A stretch of 64,000 nucleotides of DNA from Hydractinia symbiolongicarpus. Its lineage: Eukaryota > Cnidaria > Hydrozoa > Anthoathecata > Hydractiniidae. The translations under genes and the position numbers were made by a program. Where the stretch lies: the NCBI RefSeq assembly GCF_029227915.1, contig NC_079885.1:23563001-23627000 (forward strand), in the 5' to 3' direction. Shown here piece by piece: positions 13,038-26,409 of the stretch. Every line of letters starts with the position of its first letter. Within the stretch, counting starts at the first letter, position 1. The notes below the pieces were generated by a model, which made no database searches, had not been told where the DNA came from, and was given only the letters and a program-made list of their open reading frames with translations.

Positions 13038-14094
13038 GTTTATTACAAAAATTGCTTTAAAACAATCTATTTTGTAAAACTGTAACTTGCGTATTAATTG
13101 TTCGCCAATCTGAAAAGGCTTGAGGGAAATATAAGATAAACGTTATTGTCATAACTCCGTCCTTTGTTGTGATTATTGTAATCATATATTATGGTGAAAT
13201 ACATGCAAAAAAACAAGGCATGATATCCGTCACACCCACCTTCGTTATGATTTCCAAATTATTTTAATTGCTGTGAGATTTCAAATATTGCCAACTAGAC
13301 TATAATATGGGACTTATATTTACTTATAAGACTGTGTGGAAAACATTAAAAGAACAATATGTAACATTTTTATTAAAATAATTTGTTTTGTTTTTAAAAA
13401 AAATTTTAAATTGCTGTACAACTTTCAAAATAACACATATTCTGTATAACTTTTCAAACAGCTAAGAATAATTCTTGCTGTATGAAATTAAGAACAGCAC
13501 AAAACAACTTCTTGCTGCATAACATAAAAGTTTTTGCAAGTATTTTTAACTTTCCACTTTGACATATTTAATCTTTCACATAAATTTCAATTCACATTGG
13601 CTGCATGACATGACATTAATGAAGGGAAAAATCATTCATTTGTAACACCTGCCTCATATTTTTGTTAAACTAAAGACAGTTCACATGTGCGCGTGCAACC
13701 ACACGCGTCTCCTGACTGGACGTGCTTACATCCGGACTACTGTATCATAAGTTAAAAAAGTCAAAAGGTAAAGTCATTTTAGGAAAAGGTCTCATTACAG
13801 AGCTTTTTAGCAATATTCCTAGTATTTGACAATACTTTGTTCTTCATCTATTCTTGCTGATGCAATCTTGAATTTTCTTTCAATAAACTAGTTTACAGGA
13901 GCGATAAACTGGCCATGTAAGTAAGCTTGCTTGTGTGTGCTTTGCCTGCTAGAAAAATACAATTATGTTAAATATTTTCTTTATTTTTAGAAAATCTGTC
14001 AGCAGTCAAAAAGTCACACAAACTAACATTTTATTTTGATTCTTCACTTTTTTATAGTTGCATATAATTCATAACTTTTAAAGACCCTGGTGAC
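13038..14094. other. upstream region of UTP3
   Basis: AT-rich sequence without a supported ORF. The UTP3 promoter and 5' UTR are expected here. The sequence near 13690-13730 (GCGCGTGCAACCACACGCG) resembles the 3' part of the nearby MITE and may be a fragment of it. Confidence 0.4.
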
Positions 14095-17000
14095 ATGGCC
14101 AGAAAAAGGTAATGTTAACCATTTTAAATCTTTTACTAAGTGATTTTATGCATCTTTACATCTCATTGCCATCAACAAACATTTTCCCATATATTTTAAT
14201 AAGATTTGATGAATGTGATCTTTTTCTTCTTTAAAGGGATCCTGGGACACAAAATTAAAATCTCCCCTTTGAAAGTAATCATATTCTTAAATACAATAAT
14301 AATTGTTAAAGTTTGTGTTAAAATCGAAACAAAACATATTTAAATTATTATTTTTTGCAAAAGCGTTTGTGGCTCATCTTTGCCTCCATTTTTTTTTCTG
14401 AAGGAGAGGAAAGTTGCACTAAAAATTGCATAAATAAGGCGATGCCACAAAATGTTCCACATTATAGAATTTATGTCTACAATACTAGAAACTATTGTGC
14501 ATTTCCGAAAAAGCAATGTCGTTCCCAATGCCTGTTGTCTTGCTGGAAAAATAAGAAGTTGCTTCGAGAGAAATGCAATAGTTAATAATTCAAATTATCT
14601 ATTCTTTAAAAAGATCGATGTCTCATTAGTTAGTCACAACATTATTTTTAAAATATAATTTTGAAAATTGAGTTTTGAATTTTGTTACAAAAAGAATTTA
14701 AAAGAGTGTGCTCTATTTTTAAAAACTTCAGTGCAGTTAAAAATAAGGGCGTTTTGTGATCCACTAAAATCATTAAATCCACCTGTATTGTCAAACGCCA
14801 GTTAGCTTTTTTATTATCAGCAAAATGTGGTTTCTGCAAAATTAACTTTTTGTTTATTGTCAGAATTTTCTTACCACAAATTTTGACAATAAATTTTAAA
14901 CAATTGATGGCAGTTTGAATTGTGGTGGAATGATATTACTGTTGTAACAGAGACCTGTAAATGTAAAAAAAAAATTGAAATGTTTTGCAGCTGAATGGCA
15001 GTAATACGGGCACAAACCCACAATCTTCAAGTCCGTACAAGGGAGCAGTGGGTTTGATTGGCTTAAGAAATAAGAGTTGGAAAAAATATTATTCTTTGAA
15101 CTACAGACTGTTAGGATATATTTCAGCTGTATTTTAATTTTAAGAAAAGTCCTGATCCGTTAATTTGAATCATTTATAAAATGTAATTTTTCATTTCAAA
15201 AACCTTTCAAACGACTTGGTAATCAATCTTTGTCTCACTACAAAAGCACAACCATGGCCCTATTTGGCTGCGATAAAACAGGTCTGCAACATGTGGTGCA
15301 ATAGGGTATGATCTATTACTGGGGATATAAGGGTCTTGACATAAAAATCACTTCAAACAATACTGCAGCAAAAATTTGGAGAAACAGTAAAATGAAATAC
15401 AAACCAAGTAAATTGTCCTAGATTTTAAAATTTCTATTAACATCAGTCATGGGTCCTAATTTATTTCAAATTATGAATAACTTGTCTATATAATTCTATA
15501 TAAATATTTTTATTGTAATATTTGTATACTTTTAGGAAAAAGCTAAGATTGGAGAATACTGAAAAGAAAGAAAAAATCAAAGACCCTGATGCTGTAAAAC
15601 CACTTTTTATTTTTTGGTATTGTTTTGTTCTTTCTGGCCATGTCCTATTTTTTGTCAAAAAATTATCGAAAATGATAGAAATTTTTTGTTGGAGATTTCT
15701 TGAAATACACTTTTTAAAATAATGAGCAAATAAAGTGTTTTCTCAGTCAAAAATAATTTATTGGCTCATCAAAGCAAACTAAAGGTTTTGATATATATTG
15801 TTGTTACCCATTTTTAATTGAATTTTAATGACCTTAAACTTTAAAACACCATGTTTGCATCTAATCACATGATAACAGAAAATGAGATAATCATGTGAAA
15901 AAAGTCTAATACATTTAACTAATAACAACTAAAATATTATTACTGTTTGTTTCTTTTAGAACTCTCCTGATTATATATACGATGATGTCGAAAAGTTTCA
16001 CAGAAGTAAAGATAAGGTATAGACATACTTTTTCATTAAAAGAATTCATTATTAAGTTAGAAAGGTTTTTAGAAAAGACTTTTGAGCCAGATATGTTTTG
16101 AGAAACGTATACATTAGCTGGATTACAGGGAAAAATTGCAAGTTATATAGATGCTTTTTATGGAAAGTCAACTAGTATTTTTATTGTGGAAAGAAGAAGG
16201 CTAGCTAACATTATGCTTGTATAAGTTCACATGCTTGTAAGTGATATACTTACAAAAAAAGTATTTCAGTGATTCATCTTCAAACCGGAAGATTATATGA
16301 TTGTTACTTTCAAAATACTGGTGATGGTGACTTGAAGAAATTTCTTTTTTTGTCACAAACATGATGGCCATATTCTCGATAAATTTTATAACATTATTCC
16401 CATTATATACATTTAAGTTCCTTTTTAAGAAAGTTGTTTTGTCTTGATGCCCCTGACAAAGTTACAGCATCAGGTGAAAAATATGAGCAAGAAAAAAGTT
16501 TAAATTAAAAAATGGACATAAGAAAAACTACTCCGAATTAAGAAAAAATAAAAACATTTTTTTAGATACTTCCTTCCTTGTTAGGATAATCAAAAAATTG
16601 GGCAAAAATTCAGTTGCTCTATACCTTAGGCATCAAAATGAAAGGGTCAAATTTTCTCCACATTTAAAACTTATACCAGCCTAGAAGAAGTGCATTTAGA
16701 TATATTAAATTATCATGACAAATATACTGGATTTTTTGTCTACTGTTTTTATCTGAATTTTTCCGTTATTAATTATGTTTCAAGAGTTGCGTTATTTGTA
16801 ACTTAGATCCTTCTCGATCCAAGTAAAGAGGATGAAGAATCCGATTTGGAAGAAAATGAGGTAAAAAATAAATAAAGTAGCAGGGGAAAATAGTGTGTAT
16901 AAGAGCATAACAAACCTCGATAACGTATTTGATTTTACTGTGTTCAAGCCTTGTGTGCTTTATATATCTGATGCAAATATGTAGCTAAAATGTTGTCATA

Positions 17001-20000
17001 GGAGGAAGAAGTGCTTGCTTTAGCTGAGTCAGATGAATCTGATGAAGATTTGGAGGAAAACAATGATGGCTCTGACGATGAAGAGGATGGTCCATTAGAG
17101 GTGATGTTAATGTGACAACGTGGAACTATGCCATCGTTTGGGGAAAAATTTTACTCTCTTTTTAATTCATTTTGCTGTCATTTTTCAGGCCTCCACAGAT
17201 GAAGAGGACCCTGATGATGGTAATTTTTTTTCTTTTACAAAATTTTCAAACTTTGCTTATTATGCTGGCTAGTAGTGTATTTGAAAAATAATTTTATCAT
17301 GCTTTTCAGGACTTCCAAGTGAAAAAGCATGGGGAAAGCATAAAAAAGATTTTTATGATGCTGATATCGATGATGATGACATTGAAGGTGTGTATTTTGT
17401 CTTCCAAAAACAAAAGATGCTTGGGCTAGGCTGTGTGGCTGCTGTAGGCAAGCTCAGGGGATACTTCTGATATGATATTGTCATGCAATTATTTTTTGTT
17501 CTCTCAGAGTTTTATGTTTGTTAGTAAATATCATTATAAATAGTATTTTTCCTCCTGTCGTTTCTGAGCATGTGCACAAAGGAATCAACTTTGATACGAG
17601 GTTACATAACAAAAACACAAAAATCCAAAGTAACATGGAAACTTTTAAAATACTTTGACATAATATTTATTTTTCTTATATGGCAGCCAGTGACGAAGAA
17701 GCAGAAATTGCTGCTGCTGAAGAAGAGAAAGAAGCGATGATGTTGCAAAAGCGAATGGCAGACAAACTTGATGTTGACGATTTTTACAATGTGGAAGGCG
17801 AAGTAAGCTAGGAAAAATCATGATTTCATGTTCAATTGCTTAATGTTTCAGTGTCATTATGGATACTTTTGTTTGTTCTACTCATGTTCATCAATATTTA
17901 TTACAGAGTGTTCGTTTGACCTGTTTTGTGTAATACATTTAAAGAAAATGTTAGAGTTAAGGAAAAGCAGTGATTTGTAAGGCCTTTTTCTAGTTTTCCA
18001 AGTTTTATTCATTTATTCATTTATTTGTTTTGTTTTTGCGGTGTAGATTGGAGATAATGACTTTGAAAAGAAACAGGTATGCATTTGAAAATGTCCTAAA
18101 CTTTAAATCAAGTTGTGTATTATTTCTAAAAGAAATATGACCAAATAGTATGTATTTTAGTATTATGCTATTTTAGTATATGTTAGTATATGAAATTCTT
18201 TTAATTGTTACTGTTTTAGGAGACTGCTGTTGTAAAAGACTTATCAAAACTGTCAAAGCGAGAAAAACTTGAGGTTAATATTTTTTATATTTGCCCTTAT
18301 CTCAACCATAATTTAGATTTTAGTAAAAAAATTGTTGATGTTCTTCATGTTAACTTGATTTAAATTTGTGAATTTTTGTAGTTGATTTTTGTAGTTGATT
18401 TTTGTTTTGTTTTTGACAAAATAAAGCTTTCAACTCCAATGATAAAAGTGTTTAACTTGAACATGAAAGCATGAAATTTGTGACTACCCTTTTAAAGTTT
18501 CATGGAGTAAAAAAAGCTAAATAATATTCAACTTAATACATTTTAAATATGAACAAACAAAAAGCATAAAACTATCGCTGATACCGATACAAACTATCTG
18601 TGGTGTCAAGTTTATTGAATCTTTCTTGATAGTGATGACCATAATTAACATCTTCGCATTTAAATATTTTCCAAATGATACATTTTCAGACGTGGTTTTG
18701 TACATCAAATTTAATCAGTATTAAATTTAACTGTGGCCAGTGGAACTAGCGTGATTCAGTTGGTTATGTCATATAAAAGTACTGACACATGACTTGTGTT
18801 CCCTTTAAATTTTCAAATTAAATTGTCATCAAATATTGTGCCATTTTTACAGAGAGTATCATCCCTCACTACTGACCCAATGTTTAAAACATGATTTTGT
18901 TTTATTTATTTTTTAGATTCTTGTAAAAGAGTCTCCTGAACTGCTTCCAATATTAAATGAATGCAAAGAAAGGGTATGCATTGTACTTGTTTGACGAGTC
19001 TAGATTTTTAGGATAACTATAATTTTTATCTTTCTATGTTATTTTTACCATTTGTTTGTGTTTTTATATGTTGGATTAATTTGTTTATGAACAGAGGCTT
19101 TTATTTGTTTATTAATTTTCAAATTTATATTTGTGTGATTTATTTTTGTGTTAGCTTGCTGAAGTCAAGCAACGATTTCATCCACTTATGCTTCTGGTGA
19201 AAAAAGGCTTGGTTGGTTCTAAAGAAGTAAGAATAGTAACAAATCAGTATTGAGATCTTAATATATTTTACTAAGATCTCTTCCTAATAATTGACATTTC
19301 CCTAAAAACTCTTTTATGGATTTGGTAGACCGTAATAAGAGAAAAGTAAACATGACTTTTGTTGACAAAAAAATGTTGTTAATATTTAATGGATTGATTT
19401 AACCCTGAACATATTTTAGTGAAATGAAGCCAATTAATATGCATATCAAACTTAGAACTTTGTTTCTTTGGTTATTTAGTAAGATCCAAAATCTTAAACA
19501 TTGGCAATTTTTGTGAAGTCAGCATGCCCAATTAACTGATATTTTGGTATTTTTTTTTTTTCATAATGCAGGCATTGCAGAAAAGTGCAACTTAGAACAT
19601 TTTCAATGTTGTTTACTAGGCTAACTCCCCTACCAAAGTAAACATTTTGCAGCCTACTGGCAGCAAAGTACTTTTTAGAAATTGGTAAAAACAGCGTTTT
19701 CACAAATATGTCCAAGTCAGTAATGACAAAACTGCTAATAAACTATGTACAAGCTTTTGTATTTCATATCATGTTAAAAGCAGAGAAATGTTATTTCACA
19801 TCACAATTTTTTGCCAACGTAGAAAATTCTTTCAACAATTAAAGACATTACATCTTTCTTACATTAAAACCTGAAAGAGAAGTACAGATGTCAATTTTAT
19901 GGCATACGATGTTGTTTATACTTTTTGCATGCTGAAGTAAGTACAAAAACAAGCTCTTTTTAGATTACCTTGTATGTTCAAACCAAGCATCAAGTGCTAC

Positions 20001-23000
20001 TGAAGTAAGAATGTATTTTTTCTTGTTCTGTTTATGTTTAACATAACAAGTTACTTTTATGCAACTCTATTTTGTTTCTTACCTGCCTTAAGTAAAGCTC
20101 GTTTTAATGTACATTTGCATTCTATGTAATGCAAGGAAAAACTAACAGGGAGTGCTCAAAGCGAGGTAAGCGTAGAGCAGATCTTTTTGGTGATATTGAA
20201 AAAAGCCTGTGAAAGGGTCAGTTATGTCAAACTGAATAAGTAAAAGCATATTACATGCCTACCTTGACAAAACTGTTAATTTTAGCATCTCACTCATTTT
20301 TAATACATGATGATGTCATGCATAAGTAGTACAACTTCTAAATCCAAATTTTCAGAACCAATCAAGATTTGTGGACAATTGTTGTGGACAAATCAAACTC
20401 TTTAATATGAAATCAACTTTTTTATCCCTACATAAGATTGTAAGTAACTGAGCTTTATAAACGTGGTGTCCGTGATTCTATAAATTCCTGGAATTTGCTA
20501 ATAGTGTGAGAAATCCTATAAGATGCAAATTTAAAAAAAATTTAATGTCCTGGATTGTCCTTGAAGTTAAGATAGACCCTGTCTATACGATCACTCGCTT
20601 ATTATAAGTAGAATAGGCATTAGCTCATGAAAATAATTCATATGAATTCACCTGTTGTAACAAAGTGGATAAATATATATGGCATTTGTGTGTACTTAAG
20701 TGTATTCTCCTGACGAAATAAGAAGAAGATAGTTTTAATCTTAGTTCCGTCTGTCTCTAGTAAAAGTGTCTGCTTTTACCAGGTGTTTACCATATATTAT
20801 GCTTGCTATAGATAGGTTTGGCTGTATTAATTGTCTGTCTGTACTTGGCCTCATAGCCGTGCTACAAACACACAAAACAGCAAATACAATAAATAGAGTT
20901 TCAAAACTTTTTTTTTTCCTTTTTAACTAGAATAACGTAAAATAGTACACAATCTGTAGAGATTCTTATTCTGTTTGTAGTGTTTAACGTCCAATTAGTG
21001 TAAGGGTGATACTTCCATCAAAAAATTAATTTCGCAAAATAAATTTAATTAATGTTATTCCTCCGTTTCTTGTGGGGGTACTTTGTAAAATATTTTTATA
21101 ATTTGTGTTACACTGCATCCGTTGCTACGTAACAGTGCATCCGTTGCTACGTAACAGTGCATCTATTGTCTTTTAGCTATCTCACAAACATGTCTTTCTA
21201 CCTTGCTTTAAAAGCGAGCAAAGATAACGTGAAAGGTCATCCTGTTGTGGACGTGCTGTTTCAACACCGCCAGGTAGCTTTCTTTGCGGTTATTTTTTTA
21301 ATCAAATTTCTTATTTACAACTGCTCAGGTTTATCAATACAAGAAGAATACATGCTTCTGGACCGACTTTTCAAGTGTTGCCTTTAGCGTCGTCTTTCAA
21401 CCTTGATATAGACAGCCTTTTCATGAGCAATTCTTAACTAGATGTGTTGACAAAAAAAGTTCGTTATCGTTGCAGGTTGTTCCTCAAATTAACCTTTTTT
21501 GTTAATTTTTCACAATTTTTTTTGGAATGGAATACTCGAACAAAAAATCTTTTTATGAGGGGAAATTTTTATGGTTATTTTTCTTGTTTTTAGCTGCTCT
21601 CTCAAATGGAAGGCCTGGATCAGAAATATGCTGATGAAATTGAACAGTTGTTAAAAAATGGTGGAGATGTAAAAAGCATGACAGGTGCTGTTTTTTCTCT
21701 TATTTTCATGTTTGGTTCCCCTCATGCTTTCCTGGTTTCAAATTTTTACAAGGAAATCATGATCCAGTTCAATTTATTTCAGTTTTTTGTTTTTTTTTGC
21801 ATGAAAGAAAAATTTATCTAGCTTGTTTTGCTCCCCTCAGTCGCTTATAAGTTGTAAATACAAGTTGGATGCGACAGTAACTTCCCAATTTATTAAGTTT
21901 AACTTTTTAACTTATTCCTCTTTTGTTGTAATATTTCAGCTATAAAAAGTAAAACAAAGAAAGATTCGTCTTTAAAGGTAAGGTCCATTTTTTGTCATGC
22001 TTGTGAAAAGGTACGAGGCTAAAATCATTTGAAAATGTCCGTTGAGATGCGCACACCAGCTCTTTATCAGGAATGTTTAGATGGAATTGGTTCTCTGCTG
22101 AATTTGTCAGCTTATTGGTGTCAACAAAAGTGAAGAAAATGTTAACTTTCTTTTATAGCTTAGTAAAAAGAAAAGTTTAACCGATCAAATTAGTGAACTG
22201 ATACGCATGAACAAACTTCAATACAATCGTTGATTTTATAAAATCTGCTTCACTTAGTTGCAGTCATGTTGAATAGAAAGGTCTAACTAAGAATTTAGCA
22301 TGCACTTGTGACGCGCTCAATTAGGATATCATTTCGAAATTTTATGTGGCATATAGTAATCGTTCAAATGCTTTCTTTTGTGAATAACTTGTGTTTTTTC
22401 TATTTAGAGGCAGTTGAATGAAGAAGTTAAATTGGTGAGAAAGAAACAAAGAAAAGAAGCTAAGGTAACCGGTGACAAATATTTGTTATTCAAAAGTTAA
22501 CAGATTTGATAGTAAGTGCCATGGAGCATCAAAGGAGCGAAGAGACCTTAATATTGTCGTTACAATTTCATATGGTTTTTGTTTGTAGTGAAACGTGAAA
22601 GACATTTCACACAAACACCCATTTTTCTTTATGACAAATGTTGCGAGAATATGCCCACTAAAGTGTTGTCCAAAAATATGAAGAATGCTTCGTTTCGCAC
22701 AAATATAGGTATTGGAGAGAAAAAGAATGTGGGACATGAATGTGGTTTTCAGTTGGAAGAGCGAGATTATAAGTTATCAACGTTTTTCGTATAAGATGAC
22801 TACGGAGGCTCCATTAAGTTGTGACATTTTGAAATTTTGGCCCTTCTATTACAGTATAAAAATGCATCACAATCGAATAAGAAGAAAATTCAGCAGGAAA
22901 TCTTATGACAACCGTGTGGACTTTTTTCGTGCTTGATATTGTTGAGGGAAAGGTGGCTTTTTTAAGGTTCTGTAATACATGATGATGTCATCACAAACTG

Positions 23001-26000
23001 AATTTACATCGTCAACGACATAAACGTTTGTACCAAATTTTGTAACAATACATTGGTTTCCCATCACTTTCGACTTGTTATAAGGTGTACTTAATGTTGT
23101 CTTAACAAACAATGTTAAACAGGCCGTTCTTGGCGGCGTAACTTAGTGGTTATAACTCTCGCACTTTGTGCGGGAGACCGGAGTTCGATTTCCCTTGTCG
23201 GCGATTCGATATAGGCGAGTGAAGGTTTTTTATAGCCCCGGGTTAACTCCACTCATGTGAGAGAAACGGGGGAATGGCATTCTGTGCGTGCCGTTGAATG
23301 TTGTAGGGAGTCTGCGTTGCTCAAAACGAGCATTTAAAACTCGAGGACTGCCCATCTAAGCAATGACACCTAAAAATAATAGACCCCTATTCCTCGATAT
23401 ATGTGAGGCTAACCATGTAATATATGCGCATCTCTCTACATAAACGTTGCAACACTGCATACGCTTGCAAATACACTCTACGTTATTTCTTCTTAGAGTG
23501 AACTTCAGCGTGAATCGAGCTTAGATATCGATCCTCTGGAATATTACAACTCCATCAAACAGCAACGCGAGGCTGAAAAACTCAACTTACAAAGGTATGT
23601 TGATGTGAAGATTTCGACTGGATCATTTGTTTGTTTTCCCAATAAGGGTTTTGCATTATTCAACAAGGGTATTTTTTTTCGAATTTCGATCATAGCTAAA
23701 CTTCATTTGGACATTGAACAATTATTCAATGCTTTGGTTGGTAAAAATTGCCGCCATTATTAATCCGATTCACTGATGTCGAATGTAATTTTAATATAGC
23801 GCTCACTTCTTGTCTTTTAATGTTACTTATAAACTGTAATAGGCGACATGGGTCAAGGTTGTAAACCTTTTTTTACCACATATTATCAGCTAACCATTAC
23901 GCTATTACTCATGCTAACCACGCCAATGTAATGTGAAAGCCAGTTTTAAACAGCAACCACAAACAGATATTTATTCGTGGCAGCTGCAATCCTAAATCCT
24001 TTTGAGTATAGTAGTTGACGGAAAACTGAAAAATTTAAAAAGTATACTGTGCAAATATTATAAGGCTAGTCGTCAACCCGTGGAAAAATCCAGGGGTCGC
24101 CCGTCCTTTATATATCGCATTTCGTGTTTCCGTAACTCTATATTAGTCGTTATGTTCTTCTGTAGCGAAGAAGTAGAAGACGAAGAGTTAGTGGCAGAGG
24201 AATTTGACGAGGATGGTAAACGAAAGATTACTTATCAGGTATGAATTGTATCGAAGCATCCCAACGATTTAAGCTGTATCGCAAAACGTAATACAGCTTT
24301 AGACCGATAATAACTCGTCGGTAATGTATATTACGCCATCGTTTTTATTTACTGTGTAAAATATAAGCCTTGATGTCTGTGGGTCCTTGAAGACCTTAAA
24401 AACACACCATTCTCTCAAGAAAAACCTCAATATAAATATTTCCATGTTTTATTCCTCTTTAGTCATCTGTGCTTCATACTTTTTTAAATAATTAGCATCT
24501 TAAAGCTTTAAAATAATCAACACTGCTATTTTCGGTTATTTTTTACATTACCTTATTCCATACCTACACACTTTTCGTGTGTATGTGTACTTCGTTGTTA
24601 TGAAATATTGCTTTAAAGTGCACGCTTTTTATGAATTGACAAAAATCAAAGCTGGTTGATTAAATTTTATCAATTGCCATCTGAAATTACATTCTTATAC
24701 ATGTAACGAAGCTCGATAATAATATTCTATGAAAAATCAGCCCGAAAATTATTCTAAAGATATTCTTCATTTCGTGCTTTTTTCAACTAATTAACTTTTA
24801 TAAAGTATATTCTTATATAAAATAAGGGTGCATTACAATATTATAAATTATGTGAATGGCAGAAGTTAGCGCCAAATCTTGCTTAAAGTAGCCAGAAGTA
24901 TTTTGACTAAATGTTGTCGTCTTTTGTCTAGATGTCGAAAAACAAAGGATTGATGAGAAAAAGACGAAAAGAACTGAAGAATCCTCGTGTCAAACACAAA
25001 ATGAAGTTCAAGAAAGCTAAAATCAAACATAAGGGACAGGCAAGAAACTTTTCTTTTCATTATTTTTTAAGGAGAATTTTCTTGTTGTCTTTTTGCTTGC
25101 TTTCCAGGATATTGACGTTGTTTGATAAAAACTGTAAAAATGACTTTGATCTTAATTTGTAAGTTAATGTAGTGTAAGAAAGTAATTCATTGTTACATTG
25201 AAATTTTTCGAGTTTTTGAAACAAAAATGTCATTTTAAGGAGTTTTTAAGTCCCATACCTTTCAGAAGCTTTGATATTGGCTATTACTCGAAACTACCCC
25301 TAAAAATCTCTATAAAATCCTTATAATCGGGAACTTATAAGAACTCTTGTTCGGATTATTCTTAGAAACTTGAAACTTACAACACAACCCGCAAATCGGA
25401 AAAAACCCGCTACTTAACCGGAAAATATGTTAAATAACTTTTATGTAGCTTCTCAGAAACTTCAAACAGAATGTAAAAATTCGCTCTAGAACTAAAGTAA
25501 TTAAATTTTAAACAGATAGTGGTATTTTGATCAAATTTTAAGCTTTCGATACGTCATAGAAAAAGTGCCGACGTGAACAAAAAATTTTGCTGCAATTTGT
25601 ACCTTTTGGGACGTACTATAATTGTGCCAAGTTGAATACAATTTGGACAAGCCTATGAAAAGTTATGAGATAATATAAAAAACCCGGACCGAATAGAGCT
25701 AAAAATTTGGATCCAAAATATTGACTTTTCCTTAAAGCTCCTAATTATTTATACTTTTTATGCGACAAAGAGTATGGATTTGTTTATCTTGCAACAGGAC
25801 TGATGAACTATATTTACATAATTACTGCAACTTAAAATGAACAGCTCCTCTAACATCTGAAAGAAAACCTTGATTATTAGTAACTCTGTATTTTCTCCTA
25901 AAATTTTGGTAAAATCTTCTAAAATATTGAATGGTTTTATACGTTTAGTGTTGTGACCCAAATACCTCCTAAAAATTTAAAATTATAAAAAATCTGCCCC

Positions 26001-26202
26001 TGTTTTAGAGATGTAAAACTTTATTTTTCGCGTATGTCGATTACCAGTCCCACGAATGATAAAGTTCAGTTTTCGTTATGCGAGATTTTAAAAATAAATT
26101 CTTGTATTTTAGGTTCGTGAAGTGAGGAAAGAAACTGAACGTTACGGAGGAGAAACAACCGGAATCAAAACAAACTTGGCGAGAAGTGTAAAACTCAAAT
26201 AA
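14095..26202 (+). CDS. UTP3: UTP3/SAS10 small-subunit processome protein, complete 21-exon gene
   Basis: Exons: 14095-14108, 15536-15593, 15960-16016, 16807-16860, 17002-17100, 17189-17219, 17310-17387, 17687-17802, 18047-18076, 18220-18273, 18917-18973, 19155-19226, 19964-20004, 21177-21273, 21594-21684, 21940-21977, 22408-22464, 23497-23594, 24166-24238, 24932-25039, 26113-26202. Phases are continuous and give 470 codons, against about 479 in human. The N-terminal half is acidic (exons 4-8) with the family KAWGKHKKDFYD block. Residues about 198-320 form the Sas10/Utp3/C1D domain (ESPELLP, LYVQTKHQVLL, NMSFYLALKA, GHPVVDVL). Exons 19-21 encode the conserved basic Sas10 C-terminus (KRKITYQ, NPRVKHKMKFKKAK, VREVRKETERYGGE, ending SVKLK). 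The family acts in the nucleolus in 18S pre-rRNA processing. The intron after exon 20 has a GC donor. The 14-nt first coding exon is the least certain part. Confidence 0.95.
23132..23460 (+). mobile_element. tRNA-derived SINE in UTP3 intron 17
   Basis: The head GGCGGCG...TGTCGGCG resembles a tRNA with an A box (TAACTTAGTGGTTA) and a B box (GGAGTTCGATTTCC). The anticodon arm is CTCGC/GCGGG, but its loop does not fit a normal tRNA. A non-tRNA body follows, ending approximately at 23460. The GC content is clearly above the surrounding intron. Confidence 0.7.
24066..24146 (+). repeat. truncated copy of the CTAG/CCCGTGG repeat in UTP3 intron 18
   Basis: CTAGTCGTCAACCCGTGG then AAAAATCC...GCCCGTCC and a tail shared with 36910 (CATTTCGTGTTTCCGTAAC). 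It ends about 20 bases before the acceptor of UTP3 exon 19 (24165), so it may contribute branch-site sequence. Confidence 0.65.
25040..26112 (+). other. GC-AG intron (last intron of UTP3)
   Basis: Exon 20 ends GGACAG and is followed by GCAAGA, so the donor is GC rather than GT. The acceptor is TTTTAG before GTTCGTGAAG. The rest of the donor context, CAG|GCAAG, is the strong consensus typical of GC-AG introns. No nearby GT restores the frame into the conserved VREVRKE block. Confidence 0.85.
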
Positions 26203-26203
26203 A
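26198..26203 (+). promoter_or_regulatory. possible poly(A) signal overlapping the UTP3 stop codon
   Basis: The final codons AAA TAA followed by A create AATAAA across the stop codon. I see no better hexamer in the next 100 bases, so the transcript may have a very short 3' UTR. This is inference from the motif alone. Confidence 0.35.
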
Positions 26204-26409
26204 TGTATCATGGATTACCCTGTCCGTTTTTTAGAAATACAAACTCCATTTTTAATACCAAGTTGTTTTAGGAGAATATTTTGTTTTGTTAAACAGACCC
26301 CTTTTGACGGCAAATATATTTAAGTTATTGAAGATATTATTTCGGTTTGTCTGTTCAGTAAACCTATCAACCAATCAAAATCTATCAAAATTTCACTTCA
26401 CGAACCTAA

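Noticed and set aside
20136-20165. Possible 30-nt UTP3 micro-exon between AAG and GTAAGC
   Set aside because: It is phase 0 on both sides and cannot sit between exon 13 (phase 2) and exon 14. The 41-nt exon at 19964-20004 restores both frame and family motif without it.
20356-20450. Open stretch between TTTTCAG and GTAAGT in UTP3 intron 13
   Set aside because: Good splice-like edges, but the translation shows no similarity to the Sas10/Utp3 domain and it is not needed for the frame.
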